From: an uncultured Erythrobacter sp.
Lineage (GTDB): Bacteria; Pseudomonadota; Alphaproteobacteria; Sphingomonadales; Sphingomonadaceae
Direction of reading: 5' to 3'
Assembly: GCA_913055155.1 (NCBI GenBank)
Contig: CAJXJR010000015.1
Location: 1 to 64,000 of the forward strand
DNA length: 64,000 nucleotides
A program made the translations under genes and the position numbers. The notes beneath the pieces are model-generated. The model did no database searches, had not been told where the DNA came from, and saw only the letters and a program-made list of their open reading frames with translations. Shown here one piece after another: positions 56,295 to 64,000 of this stretch (positions within the stretch are counted from its first letter, which is position 1; every line of letters starts with the position of its first letter).

Positions 56295-57053
56295 TCAATT
56301 GCGCCAGCTGGGATCGATGGAATCGATCTTGCGCGTCCAGGCCTGGAAGTCCAGCTTGCCGAAGTCGTCCGTCAACTGCTTGTCGCGGTCGCGCTGGTGC
56401 TGCTCGATCACTTGCGGAGGCACGATGATCGGCTTGCCCAGGCTGGCAGTCTTCACCTGCACTTCGCACGCGCGCTGGAGCATGTAGTAGAGCAGGAACA
56501 TCTCGTAGATGGTCCGCCCCATCACCACCGGCCCGTGGTTCTTCAGCATCAGGATCTGGTGGTTGCCCGCGTTCTTCACCAGCCGTTCGCCCTCTTCGCT
56601 GCGCACGGTGATGCCTTCGAAGTCGTGATAGCCGATCGCGCCTTCGAAGAAACAGGAATAGAAATTGCTCGGCTCGAGCCCGCCTTCGGTGGCGCATACC
56701 GCCATGGTATCGGGCGTATGCGTGTGGACGATGGCATGGGCGTGCGGCAGGTTCTTGTGGAATACGCTGTGCTGGGTGAAACCGGCCAGGTTCACGGGGT
56801 GCGGATTGTCGCCCACCTTCTGCCCGTTCTCGTCGATCTTGACGAGGTTGGAAGCGGTCACTTCCTCCCACAGCAACCCGTAGGGATTTATCAGGAAGTG
56901 GTTTTCCGTGCCCGGCACCCGCAAAGTGATGTGGTTGTAGATGGATTCGCACCAGCCAAGGTGGGCGAAGATGCGATAGGCGGCCGCCAGGTCCAGCCGC
57001 GCCTGCCATTCCTCCGGGCTGCAATCGACATTGTCATTAACTTGCGTGGCCAT
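56295..57053 (-). CDS. class II aldolase/adducin family protein
   Basis: Zinc-dependent aldolase or decarboxylase-type enzyme, 252 aa. Seen: GWCESIYNHITLRVPG, the zinc HxH in HAIVHTHTPDTMAV, and LKNHGPVVMGRTIYEM carrying the third histidine. Substrate unknown; such proteins are frequent in aromatic and sugar-acid degradation clusters. The ATG at 57053 has a GGAGAGAA ribosome site. It is divergent from the VOC gene across 120 bases that contain a palindrome. Confidence 0.82.
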   Translation of the reverse strand: MATQVNDNVDCSPEEWQARLDLAAAYRIFAHLGWCESIYNHITLRVPGTENHFLINPYGLLWEEVTASNLVKIDENGQKVGDNPHPVNLAGFTQHSVFHKNLPHAHAIVHTHTPDTMAVCATEGGLEPSNFYSCFFEGAIGYHDFEGITVRSEEGERLVKNAGNHQILMLKNHGPVVMGRTIYEMFLLYYMLQRACEVQVKTASLGKPIIVPPQVIEQHQRDRDKQLTDDFGKLDFQAWTRKIDSIDPSWRN

Positions 57054-57101
57054 GGGTTCTCTCCGTAATGATTTTGCCCGGATCAATAGCGCGACATTGA
57101 C

Positions 57102-57112
57102 TTTGTCACAAA
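57102..57112. promoter_or_regulatory. palindrome in the divergent aldolase/VOC promoter region
   Basis: The perfect 11-base palindrome TTTGTCACAAA lies midway between the two start codons. On the minus strand a -35-like TTGTGA overlaps it, 17 bases ahead of a -10-like TATTGA. A regulator bound here could control both directions. No regulator gene is present in the island. Confidence 0.4.
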
Positions 57113-57173
57113 CACTGGCAAGCACTGCCCGCAAAGGCGCGGCATGAAAAGACCACGCCGGTGGGAGATTCAG

Positions 57174-57719
57174 ATGGCAGATCAGTTGGGCTATGGCCAG
57201 CCCATGGAAGGCGTTGCGCAAACGGCATTCATCGTGCCGGACCTGACCGCTGCCATCCAACACTGGGCCACCAACTGCCGTGCCGGCCCCTTCTACGTGC
57301 TGCCGCACCTGCTGGCGCCGGGCCAGGTCTATCGCGGCGAGGAAAGCCGCGCCGACGTGACGCTGGCCATGGGTTTTGCCGGGCACATGCTTATCGAACT
57401 CATCCAGCCGCTGGATGACCATCCCAGCGTCTACAAGGAGACCAGGGACCTGCGCCGGTTCGGCTTCCACCACCTCGGCATCGCCTGCGCCGATGTCGAC
57501 GCCAGCAGCGCGGATTACCAGCAGCGCGGCTATGCAGAGGCCTATCGCGCCGCCGTGCCGACCGGGGGCGAAGTCGTCTACCTCGATGACGGCAGCGGCC
57601 CGCAGGCCGGATTTCTCGAATTGTTGCCGGTGACCCCGGCGATGGACGAAACCTTCACCCGCTTCTGGGAAGCGAGCCGCGACTGGGATGGCTCGGACCC
57701 CATACGCCCCTTCGGATAG
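57174..57719 (+). CDS. VOC-superfamily (glyoxalase/dioxygenase fold) protein
   Basis: 181-aa protein with paired beta-alpha-beta modules. Seen: GVAQTAFIVPDLTAAIQHW in the first and FHHLGIACADVDASSADY in the second, and FLELLP at the end supplying the usual Glu ligand. His and Glu positions suggest a metal enzyme, but VOC members range from isomerases to dioxygenases. The ATG at 57174 has a GGGAGA ribosome site and is preferred over an in-frame ATG 30 bases upstream. It is the first gene of the plus-strand catabolic run. Confidence 0.75.
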   Translation: MADQLGYGQPMEGVAQTAFIVPDLTAAIQHWATNCRAGPFYVLPHLLAPGQVYRGEESRADVTLAMGFAGHMLIELIQPLDDHPSVYKETRDLRRFGFHHLGIACADVDASSADYQQRGYAEAYRAAVPTGGEVVYLDDGSGPQAGFLELLPVTPAMDETFTRFWEASRDWDGSDPIRPFG

Positions 57720-57733
57720 GATACGAGAACACG

Positions 57734-59029
57734 ATGAGCACTCCTGCAACCGACACCCCGCAGCAGGGCAACTGGGTCACCAACTCGCCTGCCTACCAGA
57801 CTTTGCTGGTGTTCCTGCTGGCGCTGAATTTCGGCATCGTTTTCTTCGACAGGCAGGCGCTCAACGCGCTTATGCCCTTCGTCCAGCCCGAACTTGCGCT
57901 CTCGCAGACGCAGATCGGCCTGCTGGCCAGCGGCCTTTCGTTTACCTGGGCCATTGCCGCGTTCTTCGTCGGTCGCCTGTCCGACTCGATGGGCAAGCGC
58001 AAGATCCTGCTGGTAATCTCCACCGTCGCCTTTTCGCTGTGTTCGTTCCTGTCGGGTATTGCCACCAGTTTCCTGTTCCTGTTCGCCGCGCGCCTGCTGA
58101 TGGGCGCCGCGGAAGGCGGCGTGATGCCGATCAGCCATGCGATGGTGGCGAGCGAGGTCGATCCCAAGCGGCGTGGTCTGGCGCAGGGCGTGGCGCAAAA
58201 CCTGGGCTCCAACCTGCTGGGCAGTTTCCTGGCCCCGGTGGTGCTGGTTTGGTTTGCCCTGCAGTTCAGCTGGCGCGAGGCGTTCTATCTTGCTGCCGTG
58301 CCCGGCCTGCTCAGTGCTGCGATGATCTGGTTCATGCTGCGCGAGCCGCTGATGCCCAAGCGCGAGCCCAAGCCCAAGGTCGCAGGTTCCAATCCCGTCA
58401 CCGATTACATCGCCGAAGTGATCAGCGCGATGAAGGTACGCAACATGTGGATCAGCGTGGTCGTGGGCGTGCTGATGGTCGCGCACTTCGTCACCACTTG
58501 GGCCTTCATGCCGCTCTACCTTACCGAGGTGAAAGGCTACGATCCCGAAACCATGAGCTGGATCATGGGCTCGCTGGGCATCGCGGCCGCGATCTACAGC
58601 TTCACCGTGGCCGGTATTTCGGACGTGATCGGACGCAAGCCGGTGATGGTCGCCCTGCCGCTGCTGGCCGTGGTCGGTCCGTTAGGCGCGATGTTCTACG
58701 AAGGCGGGGCCTTCGGCCTGGCAGCGATCTTCTTCGTCGGCTGGGCGGTGAACGGCGTATTTCCCATCTTCATGGCGACAATCCCGTCAGAGACTTTCAA
58801 GCCCGTCCACCATGCCACCGTACTCGGTCTGGCCATGGGCAGCTGCGAAGTGCTGGGCGGCGTGTTCGGCCCGATTATCGGCGGCGCGCTGAACGATGCC
58901 TTTGGCCTCGACAGCTTCCTGTGGCTGCTGATCGGCCTTTCCGTGGTCAGCGGTATGATCGCCATGGGCCTGAAGGAAACGGCGCCTGCAGCGCTGGCCA
59001 AGAAGGGCCTGACCTACGAACCCGTCTGA
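57734..59029 (+). CDS. MFS transporter
   Basis: 431-aa permease with 12 predicted TM segments and cytoplasmic loop motif VGRLSDSMGKRK between TM2 and TM3. RLLMGAAEGGVMPISHAMVASEVDPKRRG is typical of anion:cation symporter-like MFS proteins that import organic acids or aromatics. It lies 14 bases after the VOC gene and 10 bases before the esterase, so it is likely the uptake system of the island. Confidence 0.85.
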   Translation: MSTPATDTPQQGNWVTNSPAYQTLLVFLLALNFGIVFFDRQALNALMPFVQPELALSQTQIGLLASGLSFTWAIAAFFVGRLSDSMGKRKILLVISTVAFSLCSFLSGIATSFLFLFAARLLMGAAEGGVMPISHAMVASEVDPKRRGLAQGVAQNLGSNLLGSFLAPVVLVWFALQFSWREAFYLAAVPGLLSAAMIWFMLREPLMPKREPKPKVAGSNPVTDYIAEVISAMKVRNMWISVVVGVLMVAHFVTTWAFMPLYLTEVKGYDPETMSWIMGSLGIAAAIYSFTVAGISDVIGRKPVMVALPLLAVVGPLGAMFYEGGAFGLAAIFFVGWAVNGVFPIFMATIPSETFKPVHHATVLGLAMGSCEVLGGVFGPIIGGALNDAFGLDSFLWLLIGLSVVSGMIAMGLKETAPAALAKKGLTYEPV

Positions 59030-59039
59030 GGAGAGCGAA

Positions 59040-59927
59040 ATGTCCGATCCCATCCTCGCCGAACTGATCGCCACCCTGCGCGCGAACGACCTCGATCTCT
59101 CCGACGATCCCGGTCCGCTCCGCGTCGCCTACGAGGAAATGTTCGCCAGCTTCCCGGTGGCGGAGGACCTTGCGATCGAGGACACCGAACTGGGCGGCGT
59201 GCCTTCCGTCAGCGTCAAAACGCCCGGCAGCACCGGCGGCGTGGTGCTGTACTTCCACGGCGGTGGCTACGTGATCGGGTCGGCAAAGGGCTATCGCAGC
59301 CTTGCCGGCGAAGTGGCCCGCGCGGCAGGCATGGATGCGCAGGTGATCGACTATCGCCTGGCGCCCGAACACCCCTTTCCCGCGGCGGTAGACGATGCGG
59401 TTGCCGCTTACCGCGCACTTGTAGCCAGCGGCACGGCACCGGAAAAGATCGCCTTCGCCGGCGATTCCGCCGGTGGCGGGCTGGTGCTCGCGGCCCTGCT
59501 GAAACTGCGCGACGACGGGGACAAACTGCCTGCCGCCGCGCTGCTGATTTCGCCCTGGGCAGACCTCACCTGCACCGCCCCGTCGATCGCGGCCAAGGCA
59601 GAAGAAGACCCCTCGCTTACCATTCAGGGCCTTGAAGCCTGCGCCGCGCATTACCTCGGCGACGGCGACCGCGCCCAGCCGCTGGCCTCGCCTGCAAGGG
59701 CAGACCTGTCCGGCCTGCCGCCGCTGCTGGTGCAGGTCGGCAGTATAGAGATCCTGCTGGACGATGCCCTGGCCGTTGCCGCCAGGGCGGGCGCTGGCGG
59801 CACCATGGTGCGGCTGGAAGTGCATCCCGGCCTGCCCCACGTCTTCCACGCGTTTGCCTTCATGCTGCCGCAAGCCAGGGCCGCACTGGACGAGGCAGGC
59901 ACCTTTCTTGCGAGGTACGCGGCATGA
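59040..59927 (+). CDS. alpha/beta hydrolase (HSL-type esterase)
   Basis: 295-aa esterase of the hormone-sensitive-lipase family. Seen: oxyanion motif FHGGGYVIGS, nucleophile box GDSAGGG, then LVQVGSIEILLDD (Asp) and LPHVFHAF (His). The catalytic triad is complete. Overlap of its stop with the start of a Baeyer-Villiger monooxygenase (ATGA) makes hydrolysis of the ester formed by that enzyme the obvious role. Confidence 0.88.
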   Translation: MSDPILAELIATLRANDLDLSDDPGPLRVAYEEMFASFPVAEDLAIEDTELGGVPSVSVKTPGSTGGVVLYFHGGGYVIGSAKGYRSLAGEVARAAGMDAQVIDYRLAPEHPFPAAVDDAVAAYRALVASGTAPEKIAFAGDSAGGGLVLAALLKLRDDGDKLPAAALLISPWADLTCTAPSIAAKAEEDPSLTIQGLEACAAHYLGDGDRAQPLASPARADLSGLPPLLVQVGSIEILLDDALAVAARAGAGGTMVRLEVHPGLPHVFHAFAFMLPQARAALDEAGTFLARYAA

Positions 59928-61534
59928 GCAAGGCACACACCCTCGACGCGCTGATCGTGGGCGCGGGTTTTTCCGGCCTCTACATGCTGCACAAGCTGCG
60001 GCAGGAGGGCTTCACCGCCCACGTGGTGGAGAAAGCCTCCGGCGTTGGCGGCACCTGGTTCTGGAACCGTTATCCCGGCGCGCGCTGCGACATTCCGTCC
60101 ATCGAATACAGCTACAGCTTCGATCCGGAGCTGGAAGCCGAGTGGCGCTGGACCGAACGCTATGCCGCGCAGCCCGAGATCCTGCGCTATCTCGAACACG
60201 TTGCCGACCGGTTCGACCTCAATCGCGATATTTCCTTCAACACGCTGGTCACCACGGCCCGCTGGGATGAAGAGCGCGGTCGCTGGCTGGTCGAGACCGA
60301 CGGCGGCGACAGCTACGACGTGCAGTTCCTGGTGCTGGCCACCGGCGCGCTGTCGCAGCCCAAGATGCCCGACATTCCCGGCCTGGAAAACTTCGAAGGA
60401 GCCGTGGTGCACTCGGCCACCTGGGACGACAGCGTGGACCTGGAAGGCAAGGCCATCTGCCAGTTCGGCACCGGCTCCAGCGGCATCCAGATCGTGGGCG
60501 AAGTGGCCAAAGTGGCAAGGCAGCTGACCGTGTTCCAGCGCACCCCCAATTTCGCCGTCCCCGCCAGCAACCACCCGCTGCCCGAAGATTACCTCGAAAA
60601 GCTTCTGCCGGACTATCCCGCGCTGCGCGAACGCGCGCGCACTTCGCCGCTCGGTTTCTTCCACGCCGCGTGGGAAGGCAGCGCCAAGGCAGACGATCCC
60701 GCTGCCCGCGAGGAACGGCTGGAGAAGGCATGGAAGGCAGGCACCACCGGCCTGCTGCAAGCTTACGACGACTTGCTGTTCGACGAGGAAAGCAACGCCT
60801 TTGCCTGCGATTTCGCCCGCCGCAAGATTTCCGAGCTGGTGAGCGACCCGGACAAGGTGCGCAAGCTTACCCCGCACGACTATCCGATGGGATCGCGGCG
60901 GCTGTGTACCGAAGTCGGCTTCTTCGAAGCGATCAACCGCGACAACGTGACGCTGGTGGACGTGCGCGAAGAGCCGGTGGAGACGGTGACGGCCCACGCG
61001 GTCGTCACCTCCGCAGGCGAATACCCTGCAGATGTCATCATCCTGGCCACCGGGTTCGATGCCTGTGTCGGCGCGATCAAGGCGATCGACATTCGCGGGC
61101 GCGACGGGCGTTCGATCCGGGAGGAGTGGGACAACGGCCCGCGTGCCTATCTGGGCCTGGCCGTCGAAGGCTTCCCCAACATGTTCACCATCACCGGCCC
61201 CGGCAGCCCATCAGTGCTGTCGAACGTGGTGGTTTCCATCGAACAGCACGTGGAATGGGTGGCGCGGTGCATGGTCGACATGCGCGATGGCGGCAAACAG
61301 GTGATCGAAGCGACGGCAGAGGCCGAGGCGGCATGGATGGACCATGCCAACGAGATCGCGCACCAGACGCTCTTCCCCCGCGCCAACTCGTGGTACCAGG
61401 GGCACACGAAGGACGGGCGGCAGGTGTTCATGCCCTATGTCGGCGGCGTGGGCGCCTATCGCCAGAAGTGCGACGAGGTGGCCGCCAACGGGTATGAAGG
61501 CTTCACGCTAGAGGGTGCTCGTGAAACGGTTTGA
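59924..61534 (+). CDS. Baeyer-Villiger monooxygenase (type I, FAD/NADPH)
   Basis: Flavin monooxygenase inserting oxygen next to a ketone to give an ester or lactone, 536 aa, the usual length. Seen: FAD Rossmann motif GAGFSG at 13-18, GGTWFWNRYPGARCD, the BVMO fingerprint FEGAVVHSATWD at 157-168, NADPH Rossmann motif GTGSSG at 182-187, and LATGFDA in the C-terminal half. The fingerprint (FxGxxxHxxxW) separates it from other flavin monooxygenases. Coupled to the esterase by a 4-base overlap. Substrate unknown. Confidence 0.93.
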   Translation: MSKAHTLDALIVGAGFSGLYMLHKLRQEGFTAHVVEKASGVGGTWFWNRYPGARCDIPSIEYSYSFDPELEAEWRWTERYAAQPEILRYLEHVADRFDLNRDISFNTLVTTARWDEERGRWLVETDGGDSYDVQFLVLATGALSQPKMPDIPGLENFEGAVVHSATWDDSVDLEGKAICQFGTGSSGIQIVGEVAKVARQLTVFQRTPNFAVPASNHPLPEDYLEKLLPDYPALRERARTSPLGFFHAAWEGSAKADDPAAREERLEKAWKAGTTGLLQAYDDLLFDEESNAFACDFARRKISELVSDPDKVRKLTPHDYPMGSRRLCTEVGFFEAINRDNVTLVDVREEPVETVTAHAVVTSAGEYPADVIILATGFDACVGAIKAIDIRGRDGRSIREEWDNGPRAYLGLAVEGFPNMFTITGPGSPSVLSNVVVSIEQHVEWVARCMVDMRDGGKQVIEATAEAEAAWMDHANEIAHQTLFPRANSWYQGHTKDGRQVFMPYVGGVGAYRQKCDEVAANGYEGFTLEGARETV

Positions 61535-61574
61535 GCGCTGGCGGCCAATGCCGACCAACTACCCTGTCGCATTA

Positions 61575-61629
61575 TAACAATCGTTAGGATAGACTGTTAG
61601 TCCAAACGAGATTCGCGGTTTAGCGCGAA
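61575..61629. promoter_or_regulatory. intergenic inverted repeats before the cupin genes
   Basis: The 114 bases between the monooxygenase and the first cupin are locally AT-rich and hold TAAC/GTTA (61575-61586), GACT/AGTC (about 61592-61602), and the perfect TTCGCG/CGCGAA (61612-61617 and 61624-61629). A second promoter or a translational control element for the cupins is plausible. Confidence 0.35.
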
Positions 61630-61648
61630 CCGGTAAGGAGAGAGACAC

Positions 61649-62182
61649 ATGCCAGAGGCACCCACCACCGAACCCTGGGCCGGCACTCCGCCGGTGCCCC
61701 ACGCCCTGCGCCCCGGTGCCAAGCCCGAAGCCTACATGGCCAAGATCGCCGAAGGCGACGAGAAGTACTGGGTCCCCATCGTCGAGGATGTCTATTCCAA
61801 GCCGGTGTGGATCAGCCCCACGCTCAACATGTGGGCCGACGTGCTGATGGCGAAGAAGCCGTGCATCGTTAACCGGCATTACCATCCCAAGCCCATCTGG
61901 GCCTACACCATCAGCGGCAAGTGGGCCTACCTGGAGCACGACTGGACTGCCACCGCGGGCGATTTCATCTTCGAGACTCCGGGCGAAAGCCACACGCTGG
62001 TCGCCTATGAGCACGAAGACCCGATGAAGGTCTTCTTCGTTGTCTCCGGCCCGCTGATGTGGCTGGATGAAGAAGGCAACACCGTCGGCCACTTCGATGT
62101 CTTCGACTACATGAAGATGGCCCGCGACCATTATGACGCGGTCGGCATCGGTGCCGACTATGTCGATACCCTGATCCGCTAA
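61649..62182 (+). CDS. cupin, 2,4'-dihydroxyacetophenone dioxygenase family (copy 1)
   Basis: 177-aa cupin, the same length as characterised 2,4'-dihydroxyacetophenone dioxygenase, a non-haem iron enzyme that cleaves the C-C bond of a hydroxyketone to a carboxylic acid plus formate. Seen: metal ligands H77 and H79 (NRHYHP), E96 (YLEHDW) and H115 (PGESHTLVAY), at nearly the positions known for the enzyme. GGAGAG ribosome site. First of three paralogues; it is the most divergent of them. Confidence 0.82.
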   Translation: MPEAPTTEPWAGTPPVPHALRPGAKPEAYMAKIAEGDEKYWVPIVEDVYSKPVWISPTLNMWADVLMAKKPCIVNRHYHPKPIWAYTISGKWAYLEHDWTATAGDFIFETPGESHTLVAYEHEDPMKVFFVVSGPLMWLDEEGNTVGHFDVFDYMKMARDHYDAVGIGADYVDTLIR

Positions 62183-62194
62183 AGGAGATTACCC

Positions 62195-62731
62195 ATGGCA
62201 ACCATGACTGCACCCCCCAGCGACAAGGCTGAAATCGTCGACGTTCCATATGCCTACCGCGAACTGGTGGACCGCACCTCGCCCGGCGGGCGTTATATCG
62301 ATGCGCAGAGCGATGACGACAGCCCTTGGGTGCCCTTCGGCCCCAACGCGGCGATCAAGCACCTTGCTTTCGACGTGCGCCAGAACCTGTTCTCCAACAT
62401 CCTGTGGATGAAGGGCCCGGGTGTCATCGGCACGCACTTCCATCGCGGCACCATCACCATGGTCTGCCTGGAAGGCAGCGTGCGCTATCTGGAATACGAC
62501 TGGGTGGCATCGCCCGGCGGTCTGATCCTGGAAGTGCCTGGTGAAAGCCACACGCTGGTTACCGAGCATCCCGAAGGCTGCAAGCTGTTCGGCTGGATGC
62601 AGGGCCCGATCGACTTCTACGATGGCGACGCCAATTTCGTGGAAACGGCGGACGTGTTCTGGATGATGAACCACTACGAAACCTACTGCAAAGAGCAGGG
62701 CATCAAGATCAATCCGAAGCTTTACGTCTGA
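62195..62731 (+). CDS. cupin, 2,4'-dihydroxyacetophenone dioxygenase family (copy 2)
   Basis: 178-aa paralogue, 12 bases after copy 1, with an AAAGGAG ribosome site. Ligands: H81 and H83 (THFHRG), E100 (YLEYDW) and H119 (PGESHTLV). The C-terminus NHYETYCKEQGIKINPKLYV is almost identical in pattern to copy 3. It is followed by an intrinsic terminator. Probably a C-C bond-cleaving dioxygenase or a hetero-oligomer partner of the other copies. Confidence 0.82.
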   Translation: MATMTAPPSDKAEIVDVPYAYRELVDRTSPGGRYIDAQSDDDSPWVPFGPNAAIKHLAFDVRQNLFSNILWMKGPGVIGTHFHRGTITMVCLEGSVRYLEYDWVASPGGLILEVPGESHTLVTEHPEGCKLFGWMQGPIDFYDGDANFVETADVFWMMNHYETYCKEQGIKINPKLYV

Positions 62732-62739
62732 TTTTTCAT

Positions 62740-62771
62740 ACCGCTCCGGACCACGCGTCCGGGGCGGTTTT
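62740..62771 (+). terminator. intrinsic terminator between cupin copies 2 and 3
   Basis: An 11-pair stem with one mismatch (ACCGC-T-CCGGAC / GTCCGG-G-GCGGT) and a 5-base loop, followed by TTTTCATTT. It starts 9 bases after the stop of copy 2, so most transcripts would end here and copy 3 would be expressed at a lower level or from its own start. Confidence 0.75.
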
Positions 62772-62792
62772 CATTTGGCTGGAGAGGAAACC

Positions 62793-63350
62793 ATGGCCAC
62801 CCAGGAAAAGCCCAAGCTGGGCGCAAAGACCGCTGCCGAGGCTGGCGAGTTCAAGATCGTCAACGTGCCGGAAACCTACAAGCACGTGATCGACGAATAC
62901 GTGCGCGAAGGCACCTATGTCGGGCAATCCGAAACCGAGAGTCCGTGGGTTCCCTTCGGCGACAATGCCGCCATTCGCCACCTGGCTTTCGACGTGCGCA
63001 ACAACGTCTATGCCAACGTGCTGTGGATCAAGAGCAAGGGCGTGATCGGCACGCACAAGCACCGCGGCATGGTGTGGGCCATCGGCCTGGAAGGCACTTT
63101 CCGCTACCTCGAATACGACTGGGTCTGCGGGCCGGGTGATTTCATCACCGAATTCCCCGGTCACGCGCATACCCTCGTCACCGACGAGCCCGACGGCATG
63201 AAGGCCTTTTTCTGGATGCAGGGCGCCAACGAATTCTACGACGAGGACGGCAACCACGTGGAAACGCTGGATGTCTGGTGGTTCATCAACCACTACGAAA
63301 GCTACTGCAAGGAACAGGGCATCCCGATCAACCGGGAGCTTTATCTGTGA
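62793..63350 (+). CDS. cupin, 2,4'-dihydroxyacetophenone dioxygenase family (copy 3)
   Basis: 185-aa paralogue starting MATQEKPKLG; the ATG at 62793 has a GGAGAGG ribosome site, preferred over a TTG 18 bases upstream. Ligands: H88 and H90 (THKHRG), E107 (YLEYDW) and H126; copies 1 and 2 have PGESH where this has PGHAH, putting an extra histidine near the metal. The C-terminus NHYESYCKEQGIPIN matches copy 2. Its stop overlaps the GTG of the SDR gene. Confidence 0.82.
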   Translation: MATQEKPKLGAKTAAEAGEFKIVNVPETYKHVIDEYVREGTYVGQSETESPWVPFGDNAAIRHLAFDVRNNVYANVLWIKSKGVIGTHKHRGMVWAIGLEGTFRYLEYDWVCGPGDFITEFPGHAHTLVTDEPDGMKAFFWMQGANEFYDEDGNHVETLDVWWFINHYESYCKEQGIPINRELYL

Positions 63351-64000
63351 GCGAACCCAAGACGCTCGACCAGTTCGACCTGACCGGCCGCACCGCGCTG
63401 GTGACCGGCGCCGCCAGCGGTATCGGCCTCGCCTATGCCGAAGCCGTGGCCGAGGCGGGCGCCAAGGTGACCATCACCGATATCGATGCCGAAGGCGCCG
63501 AACGCGAAGCGGCCCGGTTCGTCGAGCAGGGCTATGACGCGCGCTGGGACGTGTGCGACGTATCCGACCTGGAGCAGGTGGCCCGCGCCTTCGACGATCA
63601 CGTGGCGGCCTATGGCGGCTGCGATATCGCCTTCGCCAATGCCGGCCTCGACGTGGGCGACGGGTTCTGGAGCCCGGAAGACAAGCGCAACCCGGCAGGC
63701 CAGATCGATGTCTACCCCAAGGAGAAGTGGGACAAGTCGATCGCCATCAACCTGACCGGCGTGTTCCATACCGTACGCGAGGCGGCGCGGGTGATGAAGG
63801 CGAACGAGGCGAACGGTGGCCGTCGTGGCGGCTCCATCGTCATCACCAGTTCCAACGCGGCAGAGGTGAACGAGGCGATCGTCGGCGTGCCCTACATGGC
63901 GGCCAAGGCGGGGGTGAAGCACTTCATGCGCCATTCCGCCTACGAACTGGCCGCCTATGGAATCCGCGTGAACGCCATCGCACCCGGCCCCTTCGTCACC
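63347..64000 (+). CDS. SDR-family oxidoreductase, truncated by the window end
   Basis: At least 218 aa of an NAD(P)-dependent short-chain dehydrogenase. Seen: coenzyme motif TGAASGIG at 20-27, D-x-D region ITDIDAEG suggesting NAD, FANAGLDVG, catalytic ITSSNA and YMAAK, and IRVNAIAPGP at the end. The active site is intact. The start is a GTG at 63347 that overlaps the stop of cupin copy 3 (GTGA). Likely oxidises an alcohol or reduces a ketone in the island's pathway, but the direction is not known. The C-terminus lies beyond base 64000. Confidence 0.9.
   Translation, partial: MSEPKTLDQFDLTGRTALVTGAASGIGLAYAEAVAEAGAKVTITDIDAEGAEREAARFVEQGYDARWDVCDVSDLEQVARAFDDHVAAYGGCDIAFANAGLDVGDGFWSPEDKRNPAGQIDVYPKEKWDKSIAINLTGVFHTVREAARVMKANEANGGRRGGSIVITSSNAAEVNEAIVGVPYMAAKAGVKHFMRHSAYELAAYGIRVNAIAPGPFVT

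Overview
This is a GC-rich window from an alphaproteobacterium. The gene set points to the Sphingomonadales, most likely an Erythrobacteraceae-type organism: an Entner-Doudoroff sugar operon, two TonB-dependent receptors, a PtsP-type nitrogen phosphotransferase, and DUF1465, DUF1761, DUF465 and DUF6152 proteins. The genus cannot be fixed from the sequence alone. Genes are densely packed and many neighbours overlap by 1 to 8 bases (ATGA, TAATG and TGATG junctions), so translational coupling is common. I see no rRNA, tRNA, CRISPR array, insertion sequence or phage gene.

Layout. 1-9.5 kb is a metal-homeostasis block: the end of an iron-sulfur (CCG-domain) protein with an apparent premature stop, a NiCoT nickel/cobalt transporter, a PhoQ-like two-component pair, and a divergent CzcBAC/CusBAC-type efflux operon. 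9.5-16 kb holds a sulfotransferase and housekeeping genes (serS, surE, a K+ channel/TrkA protein, DUF1761, rimO). 16.2-19.9 kb is a minus-strand run of four exported proteins: DUF6152, an unknown protein and two paralogous amidohydrolases, one with a degraded metal site. 19.9-29 kb carries YjbQ, a transglutaminase-like protein and the sugar operon zwf-edd-glk-eda followed by a divergent PEP carboxylase homologue. 29-36.6 kb has an L,D-transpeptidase, tilS, a CpoB-like TPR protein, a RodZ-like protein, ptsP, two DUF465 proteins and DUF1465. 36.6-42.6 kb has glpK, an MBL hydrolase, a YcaD-like transporter, a CsaA-like protein and a TPR-sulfotransferase. 42.7-53.5 kb has a TonB receptor, a BCCT transporter, nadA, DUF2254, an EamA transporter, lipB, a YciC-like membrane protein and a YfgD-like ArsC.

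53.6-64 kb is accessory. A siderophore-type TonB receptor sits behind a near-perfect Fur box but has no canonical start codon. It is followed by what looks like a catabolic island: an orphan 2Fe-2S subunit, a class II aldolase, a VOC protein, an MFS permease, an esterase overlapping a Baeyer-Villiger monooxygenase, three consecutive cupins of the 2,4'-dihydroxyacetophenone dioxygenase type, and an SDR dehydrogenase cut by the window end. The combination suggests uptake of a ketone, oxygen insertion to an ester, hydrolysis, and C-C bond cleavage by non-haem iron cupins. The substrate is unknown. I regard this island as the best candidate for an undescribed system.
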